Source: Streptomyces sulfonofaciens (GTDB lineage: Bacteria > Actinomycetota > Actinomycetes > Streptomycetales > Streptomycetaceae). From it: a DNA stretch of 64,000 nucleotides. The notes under the pieces were generated by a model. That model ran no database searches and had not been told where the DNA came from. It saw only the letters and a program-made list of their open reading frames with translations. The position numbers and the translations under genes are program-made. Below, one piece after another: positions 1-8,069 of the stretch (its first letter is position 1; each line of letters opens with the position of its first letter). The stretch is taken from positions 248,001-312,000 of the forward strand of contig NZ_BNCD01000004.1 in the NCBI RefSeq assembly GCF_014656295.1, read 5' to 3'.

Positions 1-1
1 C

Positions 2-289
2 GCCCTGGTGCGGCAACTGGTGCGCGGCCACCACCACCTCCAGGCGATGGAGTTCACCGGCGACCACGACGCGGGCCGCGAGTTCCAGCACCGCAACGAC
101 GAGCTGCTCTACGTGGCGGACGGCGCCGCGGAGGTCGAGGCGGAGGGCAGCGCCTACCGGCTCGGCCGCGGCGACACCCTGTACATGACCGGTGGCGTGC
201 GGCACCGGTGGCGCGCGACCGAACCGGACACCCGGATCGTGGTGGTGGCGCTCGCCGACCACATCGACGCGGTGGAGGACAGGCGCTGA
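2..289 (+). CDS. Cupin-domain protein, C-terminal part (5' end outside window)
   Basis: The reading frame is open from the first bases of the window and ends at a TGA, so only the last 95 or so residues are present. They form a single cupin beta-barrel: a histidine cluster (GHHHL), an ExxxxxG-type stretch around the ELLYVADG segment, a GRGDTLYM turn and a final GGVRHRW histidine. These fit the two conserved cupin motifs. In actinobacteria such domains often end an XRE-cupin regulator, which I infer as one possibility; a stand-alone cupin is equally possible because the N-terminus is missing. Confidence 0.75.
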   Translation, partial: ALVRQLVRGHHHLQAMEFTGDHDAGREFQHRNDELLYVADGAAEVEAEGSAYRLGRGDTLYMTGGVRHRWRATEPDTRIVVVALADHIDAVEDRR

Positions 290-653
290 GGTCCGCGCCC
301 ACCGCCCCGCCCGACCCCGGCGCGCCCCGTCCGCGCCGCGCCCCGCTTCGGATGCCCCGCCGGGCGGGAGCCCCCCGGGTGCCCCGCGGGGTGACCTCCC
401 GCTCACCCGGCGAGGCGCACCCTTCCGGTGCCGACGGCGCCGTACGGCCGCACCCGCTGCTGCGTACGGGCGAGGGCGCCCGAGCAGTCCGCGCCGGGCC
501 CCGCCCGCCCACCGGGCCGGCTCCAGGACCTGGCGATTTCGGTCACGGTCCGTCGTACGGGCAGGTCAGGAGGGCAACCGCGGGCGGTCGGCAGGAGTGC
601 GGGCACGGCTCAATCGAGTGGCGCCGGGGCCCCGGAGCACGGACGATGCTGTC
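290..653. other. Intergenic stretch, no gene seen
   Basis: This 364-bp GC-rich gap lies between the cupin gene and the phosphotransferase. Open frames crossing it have arginine- and proline-rich translations without domain signatures and look like GC-rich shadows. I see no strong hairpin. A weak GATGCT hexamer 4 bases before the next ATG could be a -10 for a leaderless start. Confidence 0.5.
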
Positions 654-1634
654 ATGCCCCCCTTTTCCACCGATGCCCCGCCCGCCGTCGGCGCACGCAC
701 CCCCTGGGAGCGTCTCCCCGGGCGTGTCCACGATGCCGTCGCGGCGATGCTCGGCGGCGCGGTGGCGACCGCGACCACCCAGCGCGGCGGCTTCTCACCC
801 GGTGTGGCCGCGCGGGTCGGCACGGCGGACGGCCGCCGTGCCTTCGTGAAGGCGGTCAGCACCGAGGCGAACGCGGACGCGCCCGGCATGCACCGCGCCG
901 AGGCCCGCCACGCGGCCGCGCTGCCGGCCCGGGTGGCCGCGCCCCGGCTGCTGGGCTCCTACGACGACGGCACCTGGGTCGTCCTCGTCTTCGAGGACGT
1001 CCCCGGCCACCAGCCGCACGTGCCCTGGCGCGCCGACGAACTGGGCCGCGTCCTTTCCGCCGTGCACGACCTGGCCGGCACACTGACCCCCTCACCCGTC
1101 GACGCGCCGCCCGTGGCGGTGCGCCTGGCGGACGGGTTCTCCGGGTGGCAGCGGATGCTCGCGAGCGGGGCCACCCGGGGCCTCGACCCCTGGGTGGCGC
1201 ACCACCTGCCGCGGCTGGCCGAGCTGAGCGCGCCCTGGGCGGAGCACGCCGCCGGCGACACCCTCACGCACGGCGATCTGAGGGCCGACAACATCCTCCT
1301 CACTGCCGACGGCGGCGTGATCTTCGTCGACTGGCCGCACGCGTCGCTCGCCGCGCCGTGGTTCGACCTGCTGACGATGCTGCCCTGCGTACGCGCGCAG
1401 GGCGGACCGGCGCCCGAGGAGGTCTTCACCTCCCACCCGCTCGGCAGGGACGCGGATCCGGCGGGGGTGACGGCGGTGCTGGCCGCCCTCGCGGGCTACT
1501 TCGTCGAGCACGCCCGCAGACCGCCTCCGCCGGGGCTGCCCACCGTGCGCGCCTTCCAGTACGCGCAGGGCGTGGCCGCGCTCGGCTGGCTCAGGACGCG
1601 ACTGGCGCAGCGGCCCGTACCAGGCCTTGCATGA
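654..1634 (+). CDS. Aminoglycoside phosphotransferase (APH) family kinase
   Basis: A 326-residue protein of the APH/choline-kinase fold. The catalytic loop is visible as HGDLRADNIL and the metal-binding Asp follows in the IFVDW segment. The N-terminal lobe has a glycine-rich turn (GGFSPG) and a lysine in RRAFVKA suited to ATP binding. The frame stays open upstream, but ATG 654 is the first start that gives a plausible N-terminus. Members phosphorylate small molecules or are of unknown substrate; family membership alone does not indicate drug resistance. Its 3' end overlaps the convergent hydrolase gene by 44 bp. Confidence 0.82.
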   Translation: MPPFSTDAPPAVGARTPWERLPGRVHDAVAAMLGGAVATATTQRGGFSPGVAARVGTADGRRAFVKAVSTEANADAPGMHRAEARHAAALPARVAAPRLLGSYDDGTWVVLVFEDVPGHQPHVPWRADELGRVLSAVHDLAGTLTPSPVDAPPVAVRLADGFSGWQRMLASGATRGLDPWVAHHLPRLAELSAPWAEHAAGDTLTHGDLRADNILLTADGGVIFVDWPHASLAAPWFDLLTMLPCVRAQGGPAPEEVFTSHPLGRDADPAGVTAVLAALAGYFVEHARRPPPPGLPTVRAFQYAQGVAALGWLRTRLAQRPVPGLA

Positions 1635-2283
1635 CGCGCAGGTCGTCGCCCATCTCCGGATGCCACTGCACGCCGAGCACCCAGGGCCCGCCGGGCAGCT
1701 CCACGGACTCGACGGTGCCGTCCGCGGCGCGGGCGCCGACCACCAGGCCCCTGCCGAGCCGGTCGAGGGCCTGGTGGTGGAAGACCGGGACGCCGGTCTC
1801 CTCGGGGACGATGCCCGCGTACCGGGTGCCGGGCACCGGGACCACCGGGTGTGTGCCGAAGACGCCGGGCCGGCCCGCGTGTCCGTCGAGGTGCTGGACG
1901 AGGGTGCCGCCGAGTGCGACGTTCAGCAACTGCATGCCGCGGCAGATCGCGAGCAGCGGTGTGCCGGCGGCGAGGGCCGCGTCGATCAGCGCGAGCTCCC
2001 AGGCGTCCCGCTCGTGGGCGGGCGGGCCGGTGCGCGGGTCGCGCTCGGCGCCGTACCGCTCGGGGTCGACGTCCGGGCCGCCGGCGATGACGAGCCCGTC
2101 CAGCCGCTCGACCGCCGCGGCGGCACGGTCCGGGGAGTCCGGTGGGAGGAGGGCGGCGATACCGCCGGCCGCCTGGACCAGCCTCCGGTAGCCGTCCGGC
2201 AGCAGCACCGCGGGCAGCGTCCACGCCCCCCAGCGCGTCTCGGACTCCAGATACGTGCTGACGCCGATCAGGGGCATGCCCAT
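1591..2283 (-). CDS. Gamma-glutamyl hydrolase, peptidase C26 (PuuD-like)
   Basis: A 230-residue class I glutamine-amidotransferase-like hydrolase. The nucleophile elbow is AICRGMQ (Cys114) and the other triad residues are in GVQWHPE (His208, Glu210). PuuD-type enzymes cleave gamma-glutamyl amides such as gamma-glutamyl-GABA. The start is set by AGGAGG about 7 bases before ATG 2283; a longer N-terminus has no homology-like sequence. It sits next to a FadR-type regulator and a GlnA-like ligase, so I infer that it removes the glutamyl group in the last step of a gamma-glutamylated amine catabolic route. The 3' end overlaps the convergent phosphotransferase gene. Confidence 0.85.
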   Translation of the reverse strand: MGMPLIGVSTYLESETRWGAWTLPAVLLPDGYRRLVQAAGGIAALLPPDSPDRAAAAVERLDGLVIAGGPDVDPERYGAERDPRTGPPAHERDAWELALIDAALAAGTPLLAICRGMQLLNVALGGTLVQHLDGHAGRPGVFGTHPVVPVPGTRYAGIVPEETGVPVFHHQALDRLGRGLVVGARAADGTVESVELPGGPWVLGVQWHPEMGDDLRVMQGLVRAAAPVAS

Positions 2284-2372
2284 CCGGTCCTCCTCCGCGC
2301 TGCCGGGGCCGATCGGGCGGCACCCGCCGGCTGCCGGACCGCCGGCCGTGCAACCGGCCAGGGCGGTCCCCA

Positions 2373-2387
2373 ATGGAATCGTTCCAT
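2373..2387. promoter_or_regulatory. Perfect palindrome upstream of the C26 hydrolase, candidate operator
   Basis: ATGGAATCGTTCCAT has 6-bp arms and a 3-nt spacer, typical geometry for a GntR-family operator. It lies about 90 bp upstream of the hydrolase start and is followed directly by ACCTTTGG. The string ATACCTT recurs in the GS/regulator intergenic region. It is an inference that the neighbouring FadR-type regulator binds it. Confidence 0.4.
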
Positions 2388-2450
2388 ACCTTTGGCCCCC
2401 CGTCGAACCCCGAACACCGAGCCCCGCAGCGGGCGCGGTCCCTCGCCCGC

Positions 2451-3230
2451 TCAGGCCAGAAACCCCCGCAGCAGCGCCGCCGTGCCCGCGCAGTGCTCCC
2501 GCATCGCCGCGCGCGCCCCCTCGGCGTCGCCGTCCAGCACGGCCCGCACCACGGCGGTGTGCTGGCGCTGGGAGTGCTCCAGGTTGCGCACCAGCAGCGG
2601 GATGCAGTCCAGCAGGTCGTTGAGGGTCGCGCGGACGGCCGCGTACCGGCCCGCGAGCGTCGGTGAGCCGGACAGCTCGGCCAGGGTGAGGTGGAGCAGC
2701 GTGTCCTGACGGCGGTACTCGGCCAGCGGCGCGTCATGGGTGCGCGCGAGCGCGGTGCGCAGCCGCCCGGCGTCCGGCTCCGCCAGGCCGTGCGCCGCGC
2801 ACAGCTCCGCCGCCCCGGTCTCCAGCACCGCGCGGAAGCGCAGCACGTCCTCCACGTCCACGGCGCCGATCCGCCGCCGCAGCTCGTCCTCGCCCGTCGC
2901 CCGGGTGCCGGGCAGCACGAACGTCCCGCCGTAGCGGCCGCGCCGCGACTCGACCAGGCCCTGCTCCTGGAGCACCTTCAGCACCTCGCGCAGCGTGACC
3001 CGGCTGATGCCGAGCCGGCCGGCCAGGTCGCGTTCCGACGGCAGCCGCCCGCCCGCGGGCACCAGCCCGAGCCGCACGAGCTGCAGGACCTGCTCCAGCG
3101 CCTCCTCGAAGCCGTTGCCCGCGCGCACGGGGCGCAACACGGCGGCCAGGTCGCCGGCGCACGGGAACGCGCCACCGCCCGCCGGATCGTGCCGGCCCGT
3201 GCGCGGACCGCCCGCCCCGCTCCCCGACAT
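2451..3230 (-). CDS. FadR-type GntR-family transcriptional regulator
   Basis: About 259 residues. An N-terminal winged helix carries the GntR signature (LPSERDLAGRLGISRVTLREVL, split by family-conserved Leu/Arg), followed by GLVESRRGRYGGTFV. The C-terminal all-alpha FCD ligand domain includes conserved Arg, Asp and His positions (RAVLETGAAE, then DTLLHLTLA). The start is ATG 3230, with GGAGG about 7 bases upstream; a TTG seven codons earlier has no ribosome site. It is divergent from the GS gene and co-directional with the hydrolase, and I infer local control of both. Confidence 0.85.
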   Translation of the reverse strand: MSGSGAGGPRTGRHDPAGGGAFPCAGDLAAVLRPVRAGNGFEEALEQVLQLVRLGLVPAGGRLPSERDLAGRLGISRVTLREVLKVLQEQGLVESRRGRYGGTFVLPGTRATGEDELRRRIGAVDVEDVLRFRAVLETGAAELCAAHGLAEPDAGRLRTALARTHDAPLAEYRRQDTLLHLTLAELSGSPTLAGRYAAVRATLNDLLDCIPLLVRNLEHSQRQHTAVVRAVLDGDAEGARAAMREHCAGTAALLRGFLA

Positions 3231-3254
3231 GCGCCTCCGCCCCCTTCCCAAGCA

Positions 3255-3274
3255 AAGGTCTACAGCAATACCTT
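3255..3274. promoter_or_regulatory. Inverted repeat in GS/regulator intergenic region, candidate operator
   Basis: AAGGT and ACCTT arms are separated by 10 nt. The right arm is part of AATACCTTATGG. The same core, ATACCTT followed by TGG within one base, occurs upstream of the C26 hydrolase at about 2387-2395. Two copies of a core beside the two outer genes of the locus fit one regulator; no binding is shown. Confidence 0.4.
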
Positions 3275-3304
3275 ATGGGGCGGCTGACCGAAGGAGGCCT
3301 CCCC

Positions 3305-4672
3305 GTGGCAGAGCGCACCCCACCCCTCACCGTCGAGGAGCTGACAGCCCTGGTCGCGGGCGGCGACATCGACACCGTCGTGCTGGCCTTCCCCGACATG
3401 CAGGGCCGCCTCCAGGGCAAGCGGTTCGCCGCGCGCTTCTTCCTGGACGAGGTGCTGCGGCACGGCACGGAGGGCTGCGCCTATCTGCTCGCCGTCGACA
3501 CCGAGATGAACACCGTCGACGGGTACGCGATGTCCTCCTGGGACCGCGGCTACGGCGACTTCGCGCTGCACCCGGACACCGCCACACTGCGCCGGGTGCC
3601 CTGGCAGGAGGGCACCGCGCTGCTGCTCGCCGACCTCGCCTGGGCGGACGGCTCCCCGGTGGCCGCCGCCCCGCGCCAGATACTGCGCCGCCAGATCGAG
3701 CGCCTCGCCGCGCACGGCCTGACCGCCCAGGTGGGCACCGAGCTGGAGTTCATCGTCTTCAAGGACACCTACGAGCAGGCCTGGGACGCCCACTACCGCG
3801 GCCTCACCCCGGTCAACCAGTACAACGTCGACTACTCCATCCTCGGCACCGGCCGCATCGAACCCCTGCTGCGCCGGATCCGCAACGAGATGGAGGGCGC
3901 CGGCCTGGCCGTGGAGTCCGCCAAGGGCGAGTGCAATCCCGGCCAGCACGAGATCGTCTTCCGCTACGCGGACGCGCTGCGGACCTGTGACCAGCACGCC
4001 GTCTACAAGACCGGGGCCAAGGAGATCGCCGCCCAGGAGGGCAAGGCGCTCACCTTCATGGCGAAGTACAACGAACGCGAGGGCAACTCCTGCCATATCC
4101 ACCTCTCGCTCACCGGCGAGGACGGCACGAGCGCCATGCCCGGTGACGGGGAGGGCGGCATGTCCGCGCTGATGCGCCACTTCCTGGCCGGCCAGCTCGC
4201 CGCCCTGCGTGAGTTCGCGCTGCTGTACGCCCCGGGCATCAACTCCTACAAGCGCTTCCAGCCCGGCTCCTTCGCGCCCACCGCGGTCGCCTGGGGAGCG
4301 GACAACCGCACCTGCGCGCTGCGGGTCGTCGGCCACGGCCGCTCGCTGCGCTTCGAGAACCGGCTGCCCGGCGGTGACGTCAACCCCTACCTGGCCGTCG
4401 CCGCGATGATCGCCGCGGGCCTGCACGGCGTGCAGGAACGCCTCGAACTGCCCCCGGCCTGCCCCGGCAACGCCTACGCCGCCGAGGGCCTCCAGCACGT
4501 GCCCACCACCCTGCGCGAGGCCGCCGGGCTCTGGGCGGACAGCGCCCTGGCCCGGGCCGCCTTCGGTGACGAGGTGGTCGCGCACTACAGCACCATGGCC
4601 CGCGTCGAGCTGGACGCCTTCGACGCCGCGGTCACCGACTGGGAGCTGCGCCGCTCCTTCGAACGCATGTGA
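3305..4672 (+). CDS. Glutamine synthetase-like gamma-glutamyl-amine ligase (GlnA4-type)
   Basis: A 455-residue GS-fold ligase with the N-terminal beta-grasp (FPDMQGRLQGKRF), the catalytic-domain segments GTELEFIVFKD, ESAKGECNPGQHEI and NSCHIHLSL, and the ATP/glutamate segment NRTCALRVVGHGRSLRFENRLPGG (only partly cited here). Spacing differs from housekeeping GlnA, as in the GlnA2/3/4 group that glutamylates polyamines or ethanolamine. The start is GTG 3305 with GGAGG 7 bases upstream. Downstream aldehyde dehydrogenase and SDR genes follow closely, giving an oxidation route for a glutamylated amino alcohol. The locus layout matches what I recall for GlnA4 (SCO1613); the ethanolamine substrate is inferred from that. 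Confidence 0.86.
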   Translation: MAERTPPLTVEELTALVAGGDIDTVVLAFPDMQGRLQGKRFAARFFLDEVLRHGTEGCAYLLAVDTEMNTVDGYAMSSWDRGYGDFALHPDTATLRRVPWQEGTALLLADLAWADGSPVAAAPRQILRRQIERLAAHGLTAQVGTELEFIVFKDTYEQAWDAHYRGLTPVNQYNVDYSILGTGRIEPLLRRIRNEMEGAGLAVESAKGECNPGQHEIVFRYADALRTCDQHAVYKTGAKEIAAQEGKALTFMAKYNEREGNSCHIHLSLTGEDGTSAMPGDGEGGMSALMRHFLAGQLAALREFALLYAPGINSYKRFQPGSFAPTAVAWGADNRTCALRVVGHGRSLRFENRLPGGDVNPYLAVAAMIAAGLHGVQERLELPPACPGNAYAAEGLQHVPTTLREAAGLWADSALARAAFGDEVVAHYSTMARVELDAFDAAVTDWELRRSFERM

Positions 4673-4680
4673 GGCCGCCC

Positions 4681-6105
4681 GTGCCCGAGACCGCCGCCAC
4701 CGCACCAGCCGGCCCCGCCGCCGCACCGGGGCCCGGCGCGAAGCCGCAGGAACTCCTCGTACGCAATCCCGCCACCGAGGAGGTCATCGCCACCGTCCCC
4801 GCCGCCACCGCCAAGGACGTGGGCGCCGCCGTCGCCCGGGCCACCGCCGCCCAGCGGACCTGGGCGGCCCTCGCGCCCGGTGACCGCGCCCGACTGCTGC
4901 GGCGCTTCGCCGCCGTGGTCGACGACCACCGCGAGGAACTGGCCCGCCTGGAGGTCAGGGAGGCCGGCCACGTCGTCGGCAACGCCCGCTGGGAGGCCGG
5001 CAACGTCCGCGACCTGCTCGACTACGCGGCCGGGGGAGTGGAACGCCTGACCGGCCGCCAGATCCCGGTGCCGGGCGGTGTCGACATCACGCTCCTCGAA
5101 CCCCTCGGCGTGGTCGGTGTCATCGCCCCGTGGAACTTCCCGATGCCCATCGCCGCGTGGGGCACCGCACCGGCGCTCGCCGCCGGCAACGCCGTGCTGC
5201 TCAAACCCGCCGAGACCACCCCGCTGACGGCCCTGCGGCTCGCGGAACTCGCCCTGGACGCCGGCCTTCCCGAGCACCTCTTCCAGGTGCTGCCCGGCAC
5301 CGGGGACGTGGCGGGCACCGCGCTGGTGGAGCACCCGGGCGTCGCGAAGATCGTCTTCACCGGCTCCACCCGGGTCGGCAAGCAGATCATGGCCCGCTGC
5401 GCCGCCCAGGTGAAGCGGCTCACCCTGGAACTCGGCGGCAAGAGCCCGAACATCGTCTTCGCGGACGCCGACGTGGAGCAGGCCGCCGCCACCGCCCCCA
5501 TGGCGTTCCTCGACAACGCGGGACAGGACTGCTGCGCCCGCACCCGCATCCTCGTCCAGCGCTCCGTCCACGACCGCTTCCTGGAACTGCTCGCACCGGC
5601 CGTCGCCGCCGTCACCGTCGGCGATCCGGCGCACGAGGACACCCAGATGGGCCCGCTGATCTCCGCCACCCAGCGGGAGCGGGTGCGCGGCTATCTGCCG
5701 GCCGGCGCGGCGGCCATCCGCGGCAGCGCCCCCGACGGCCCCGGCTACTGGTTCCCGCCCACCGTCCTCACCGACGCCGACCCCGACGCTCCGGTCGCCT
5801 GCGAGGAGGTCTTCGGCCCCGTCGCGGTGGTCGTCCCCTTCGACGACGAGGCCGACGCGGTACGTCTCGCCAACGCCACGCCCTACGGCCTGTCGGGCTC
5901 CATCTGGACCCGGGACGTGGGGCGTGCGCTGCGCATGTCGTCCGCGGTCGCCGCCGGGAACCTCTCCGTCAACTCCCACTCCAGCGTGCGCTACTGGACC
6001 CCGTTCGGCGGCTTCCGGCAGTCGGGCCTCGGGCGCGAGCTCGGGCCCGACGCGCTCGCCGCCTTCACCGAGACCAAGAACGTCTTCATCGCCACGGAGG
6101 CCTGA
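4681..6105 (+). CDS. NAD(P)-dependent aldehyde dehydrogenase
   Basis: A 474-residue ALDH. The general base is Glu250 in LELGGKSP, the nucleophile is Cys284 in GQDCCAR, and the cofactor region has PWNFPMP and FTGSTRVGK. The C-terminal EEVFGPV and PFGGFRQSGLGRE motifs are intact. I chose GTG 4681, which has GAGG about 7 bases upstream. A GTG at 4669 overlapping the ligase stop is also in frame but lacks a ribosome site. The gene is 8 bp from the ligase gene and so almost certainly co-transcribed. I infer that it oxidises the gamma-glutamyl-amino-aldehyde made in this pathway. Confidence 0.88.
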   Translation: MPETAATAPAGPAAAPGPGAKPQELLVRNPATEEVIATVPAATAKDVGAAVARATAAQRTWAALAPGDRARLLRRFAAVVDDHREELARLEVREAGHVVGNARWEAGNVRDLLDYAAGGVERLTGRQIPVPGGVDITLLEPLGVVGVIAPWNFPMPIAAWGTAPALAAGNAVLLKPAETTPLTALRLAELALDAGLPEHLFQVLPGTGDVAGTALVEHPGVAKIVFTGSTRVGKQIMARCAAQVKRLTLELGGKSPNIVFADADVEQAAATAPMAFLDNAGQDCCARTRILVQRSVHDRFLELLAPAVAAVTVGDPAHEDTQMGPLISATQRERVRGYLPAGAAAIRGSAPDGPGYWFPPTVLTDADPDAPVACEEVFGPVAVVVPFDDEADAVRLANATPYGLSGSIWTRDVGRALRMSSAVAAGNLSVNSHSSVRYWTPFGGFRQSGLGRELGPDALAAFTETKNVFIATEA

Positions 6106-6110
6106 CGCCC

Positions 6111-6905
6111 ATGCCGGACAACACGACAGAACAGAACCTCTGCCGCCGCCTGGTGGGCCGCACCGCCGTCGTCACCGGCGCCGGCAGCGGCATCGGGCTC
6201 GCCACCGCACGGCGGCTCGCCTCGGAAGGCGCGCACGTGGTGTGCGGCGACATCGACGAGCGGGCCGGCAAGGCCGCCGCCCAGGAGACCGGCGGGGTCT
6301 TCGTGCGGGCGGACGTCACCGACGCCGAACAGGTCGAGGCGCTGTTCCGGGCCGCCGACGACACCTACGGCTCCGTCGACATCGCCTTCAACAACGCGGG
6401 CATCTCGCCGCCCGAGGACGACTCGATCCTGGAGACCGGACTCGACGCGTGGCGGCGGGTCCAGGAGGTCAACCTCACCTCCGTCTATCTGTGCTGCAAG
6501 GCCGCGCTGCCCTACATGCGCCGCCAGCGGCGCGGCTCCATCATCAACACCGCCTCGTTCGTGGCCCTCATGGGCGCCGCGACCTCGCAGATCTCGTACA
6601 CCGCGTCCAAGGGCGGCGTCCTCGCCATGTCACGGGAGCTGGGCGTGCAGTTCGCCCGCGAGGGCATCCGGGTGAACGCGCTCTGCCCGGGGCCGGTGAA
6701 CACCCCCCTGCTCCAGGAACTGTTCGCCAAGGACCCCGAGCGGGCCGCGCGGCGCCTGGTGCACATCCCGCTGGGACGGTTCGCCGAGGCCACCGAGATC
6801 GCCGCCGCGGTCGCCTTCCTCGCCAGCGACGACGCCTCGTTCGTGAACGCCACGGACTTCGTCGTCGACGGGGGCATCTCGGGCGCGTACGTCACGCCGC
6901 TGTAG
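6111..6905 (+). CDS. Short-chain dehydrogenase/reductase
   Basis: A 264-residue classical SDR. The Rossmann motif TGAGSGIG is at residues 22-29, followed by NNAG at 94-97, the catalytic Ser149, Tyr163 and Lys167 (YTASK), and the PG motif of LCPGPVNTP. Asp47 after the second strand suggests NAD(H) preference. ATG 6111 follows the ALDH stop after 5 bp, with GGAGG upstream, so it is the third gene of the ligase operon. I infer that it oxidises the alcohol of the glutamylated amino alcohol before the ALDH step; a general 3-oxoacyl reductase role cannot be excluded. Confidence 0.87.
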   Translation: MPDNTTEQNLCRRLVGRTAVVTGAGSGIGLATARRLASEGAHVVCGDIDERAGKAAAQETGGVFVRADVTDAEQVEALFRAADDTYGSVDIAFNNAGISPPEDDSILETGLDAWRRVQEVNLTSVYLCCKAALPYMRRQRRGSIINTASFVALMGAATSQISYTASKGGVLAMSRELGVQFAREGIRVNALCPGPVNTPLLQELFAKDPERAARRLVHIPLGRFAEATEIAAAVAFLASDDASFVNATDFVVDGGISGAYVTPL

Positions 6906-7035
6906 CCGGCGCCCGGGCCGGGGCGCCCAGCCGGAGCCGGCCGGGGCACGAGGCCCGGCGCCCGACCGGGACGACCGTGCCCATGGGCCGCTCGGTCCGG
7001 CCCGGTGCCCCGGCCCGTGTTCTACAGTTCCGGGC

Positions 7036-7971
7036 ATGAGCATGACGCCGCTGCCCGGCTGGTACCCCGATCCTTCGGCCCCCGCCTCGCAGCGATGGTG
7101 GGACGGGTCGGCCTGGACCGAGCACCGCAGGGCACAGCCGCCCGCGCCGGCGACGGTCCCGGTGGGGTTCGGCCCCGCCCGGCCGGCCCCGGGCCGCCGC
7201 CCCGGACGCGGCAAGGCCGTCGCGCTCGCCGTCTCTGCGCTGGTCGTGGTCGCGGCGGTGGTCACCGGCGTGACCGTACTCGGCGGCGGGAAGGACGGCG
7301 CAGCGCCGGCTGCCGGGGGCGCGTCCTCCGCGCCGCCCGCCACCGGGGCCCCCGGTCCGACCGCGCCCGGCTCCGCGTCCCCCTCGCCCTCCCGCACCGA
7401 CCCCTCCGTGGTCGCCGACGACCTCAACGGCATCACGCTGCCGGTGCTCGCCGGCTGGACCAAGTCCGAGGACAGCGTCGAGGACACCCTCATGCTCACC
7501 ACCCCCGGCACCTACGACTGCCCCGGGGACCCCGGTCTGTGCCGCCACGGCAAGGTCGGCTCCAGCACCGTCACCGGCAACGACGAGACGTCACCGAAGG
7601 CGGTGGCGAAGGCCGACATCTCCGATGCCGCCGACCACTTCTACGACCGCGACGCACTGGACAACCGCCCGTTCGACGGCATCACCGGCCACCAGGAGCT
7701 CAAGGAGGGCGCGGTCGCGGTCGCCGGGCGCGCCGGATACATGGTGCGCTGGCGGGTGCGGACCGGGAGCGGGCCCGGTGGATACGTCGAATCGCTGGTC
7801 TTCCCGTCCAGCGTCGGGACCGAGTCGCTGGTCTGCGTGCGGTTCGCCTTCGACGCCGGTCCCGGGGGGCCGCCGCTCTCCGACATGGACAGGATCACCA
7901 AGGGCATCCGGTCGGTGGACGACGCTGCGGCGGGCGGCGGGGCCGGCAGCGGCCTGGGCCCCTCGCGCTGA
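7036..7971 (+). CDS. DUF2510-domain single-pass membrane protein
   Basis: A 311-residue protein. The N-terminus has the DUF2510 signature GWYPDPS...QRWWDG...WTEH (residues 8-30). A basic stretch (GRRPGRGK) precedes one membrane helix at about 57-77. A Pro/Ser/Ala linker then leads to an extracellular domain of about 190 residues holding two cysteines (YDCPGDPGLCRHG). A TACAGT hexamer ends 7 bases before ATG 7036 and there is no Shine-Dalgarno sequence, so the transcript may be leaderless. The function is unknown. DUF2510 is thought of as a short cytoplasmic interaction module common in actinobacteria. Confidence 0.8.
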   Translation: MSMTPLPGWYPDPSAPASQRWWDGSAWTEHRRAQPPAPATVPVGFGPARPAPGRRPGRGKAVALAVSALVVVAAVVTGVTVLGGGKDGAAPAAGGASSAPPATGAPGPTAPGSASPSPSRTDPSVVADDLNGITLPVLAGWTKSEDSVEDTLMLTTPGTYDCPGDPGLCRHGKVGSSTVTGNDETSPKAVAKADISDAADHFYDRDALDNRPFDGITGHQELKEGAVAVAGRAGYMVRWRVRTGSGPGGYVESLVFPSSVGTESLVCVRFAFDAGPGGPPLSDMDRITKGIRSVDDAAAGGGAGSGLGPSR

Positions 7972-8069
7972 CCGCGGTGACCGGCGGGGGACGGGTACCG
8001 GCCCCGGGGCGGGGCCGGCCCCGCGCGGCGGAACGCGGGCCGCACGCGCCGGCCGGCCCGGGCATCGTG

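Noticed and set aside
654..1634. Calling the phosphotransferase an antibiotic-resistance gene
   Set aside because: Only the general APH fold is supported; no subgroup marks for a drug-modifying enzyme were seen.
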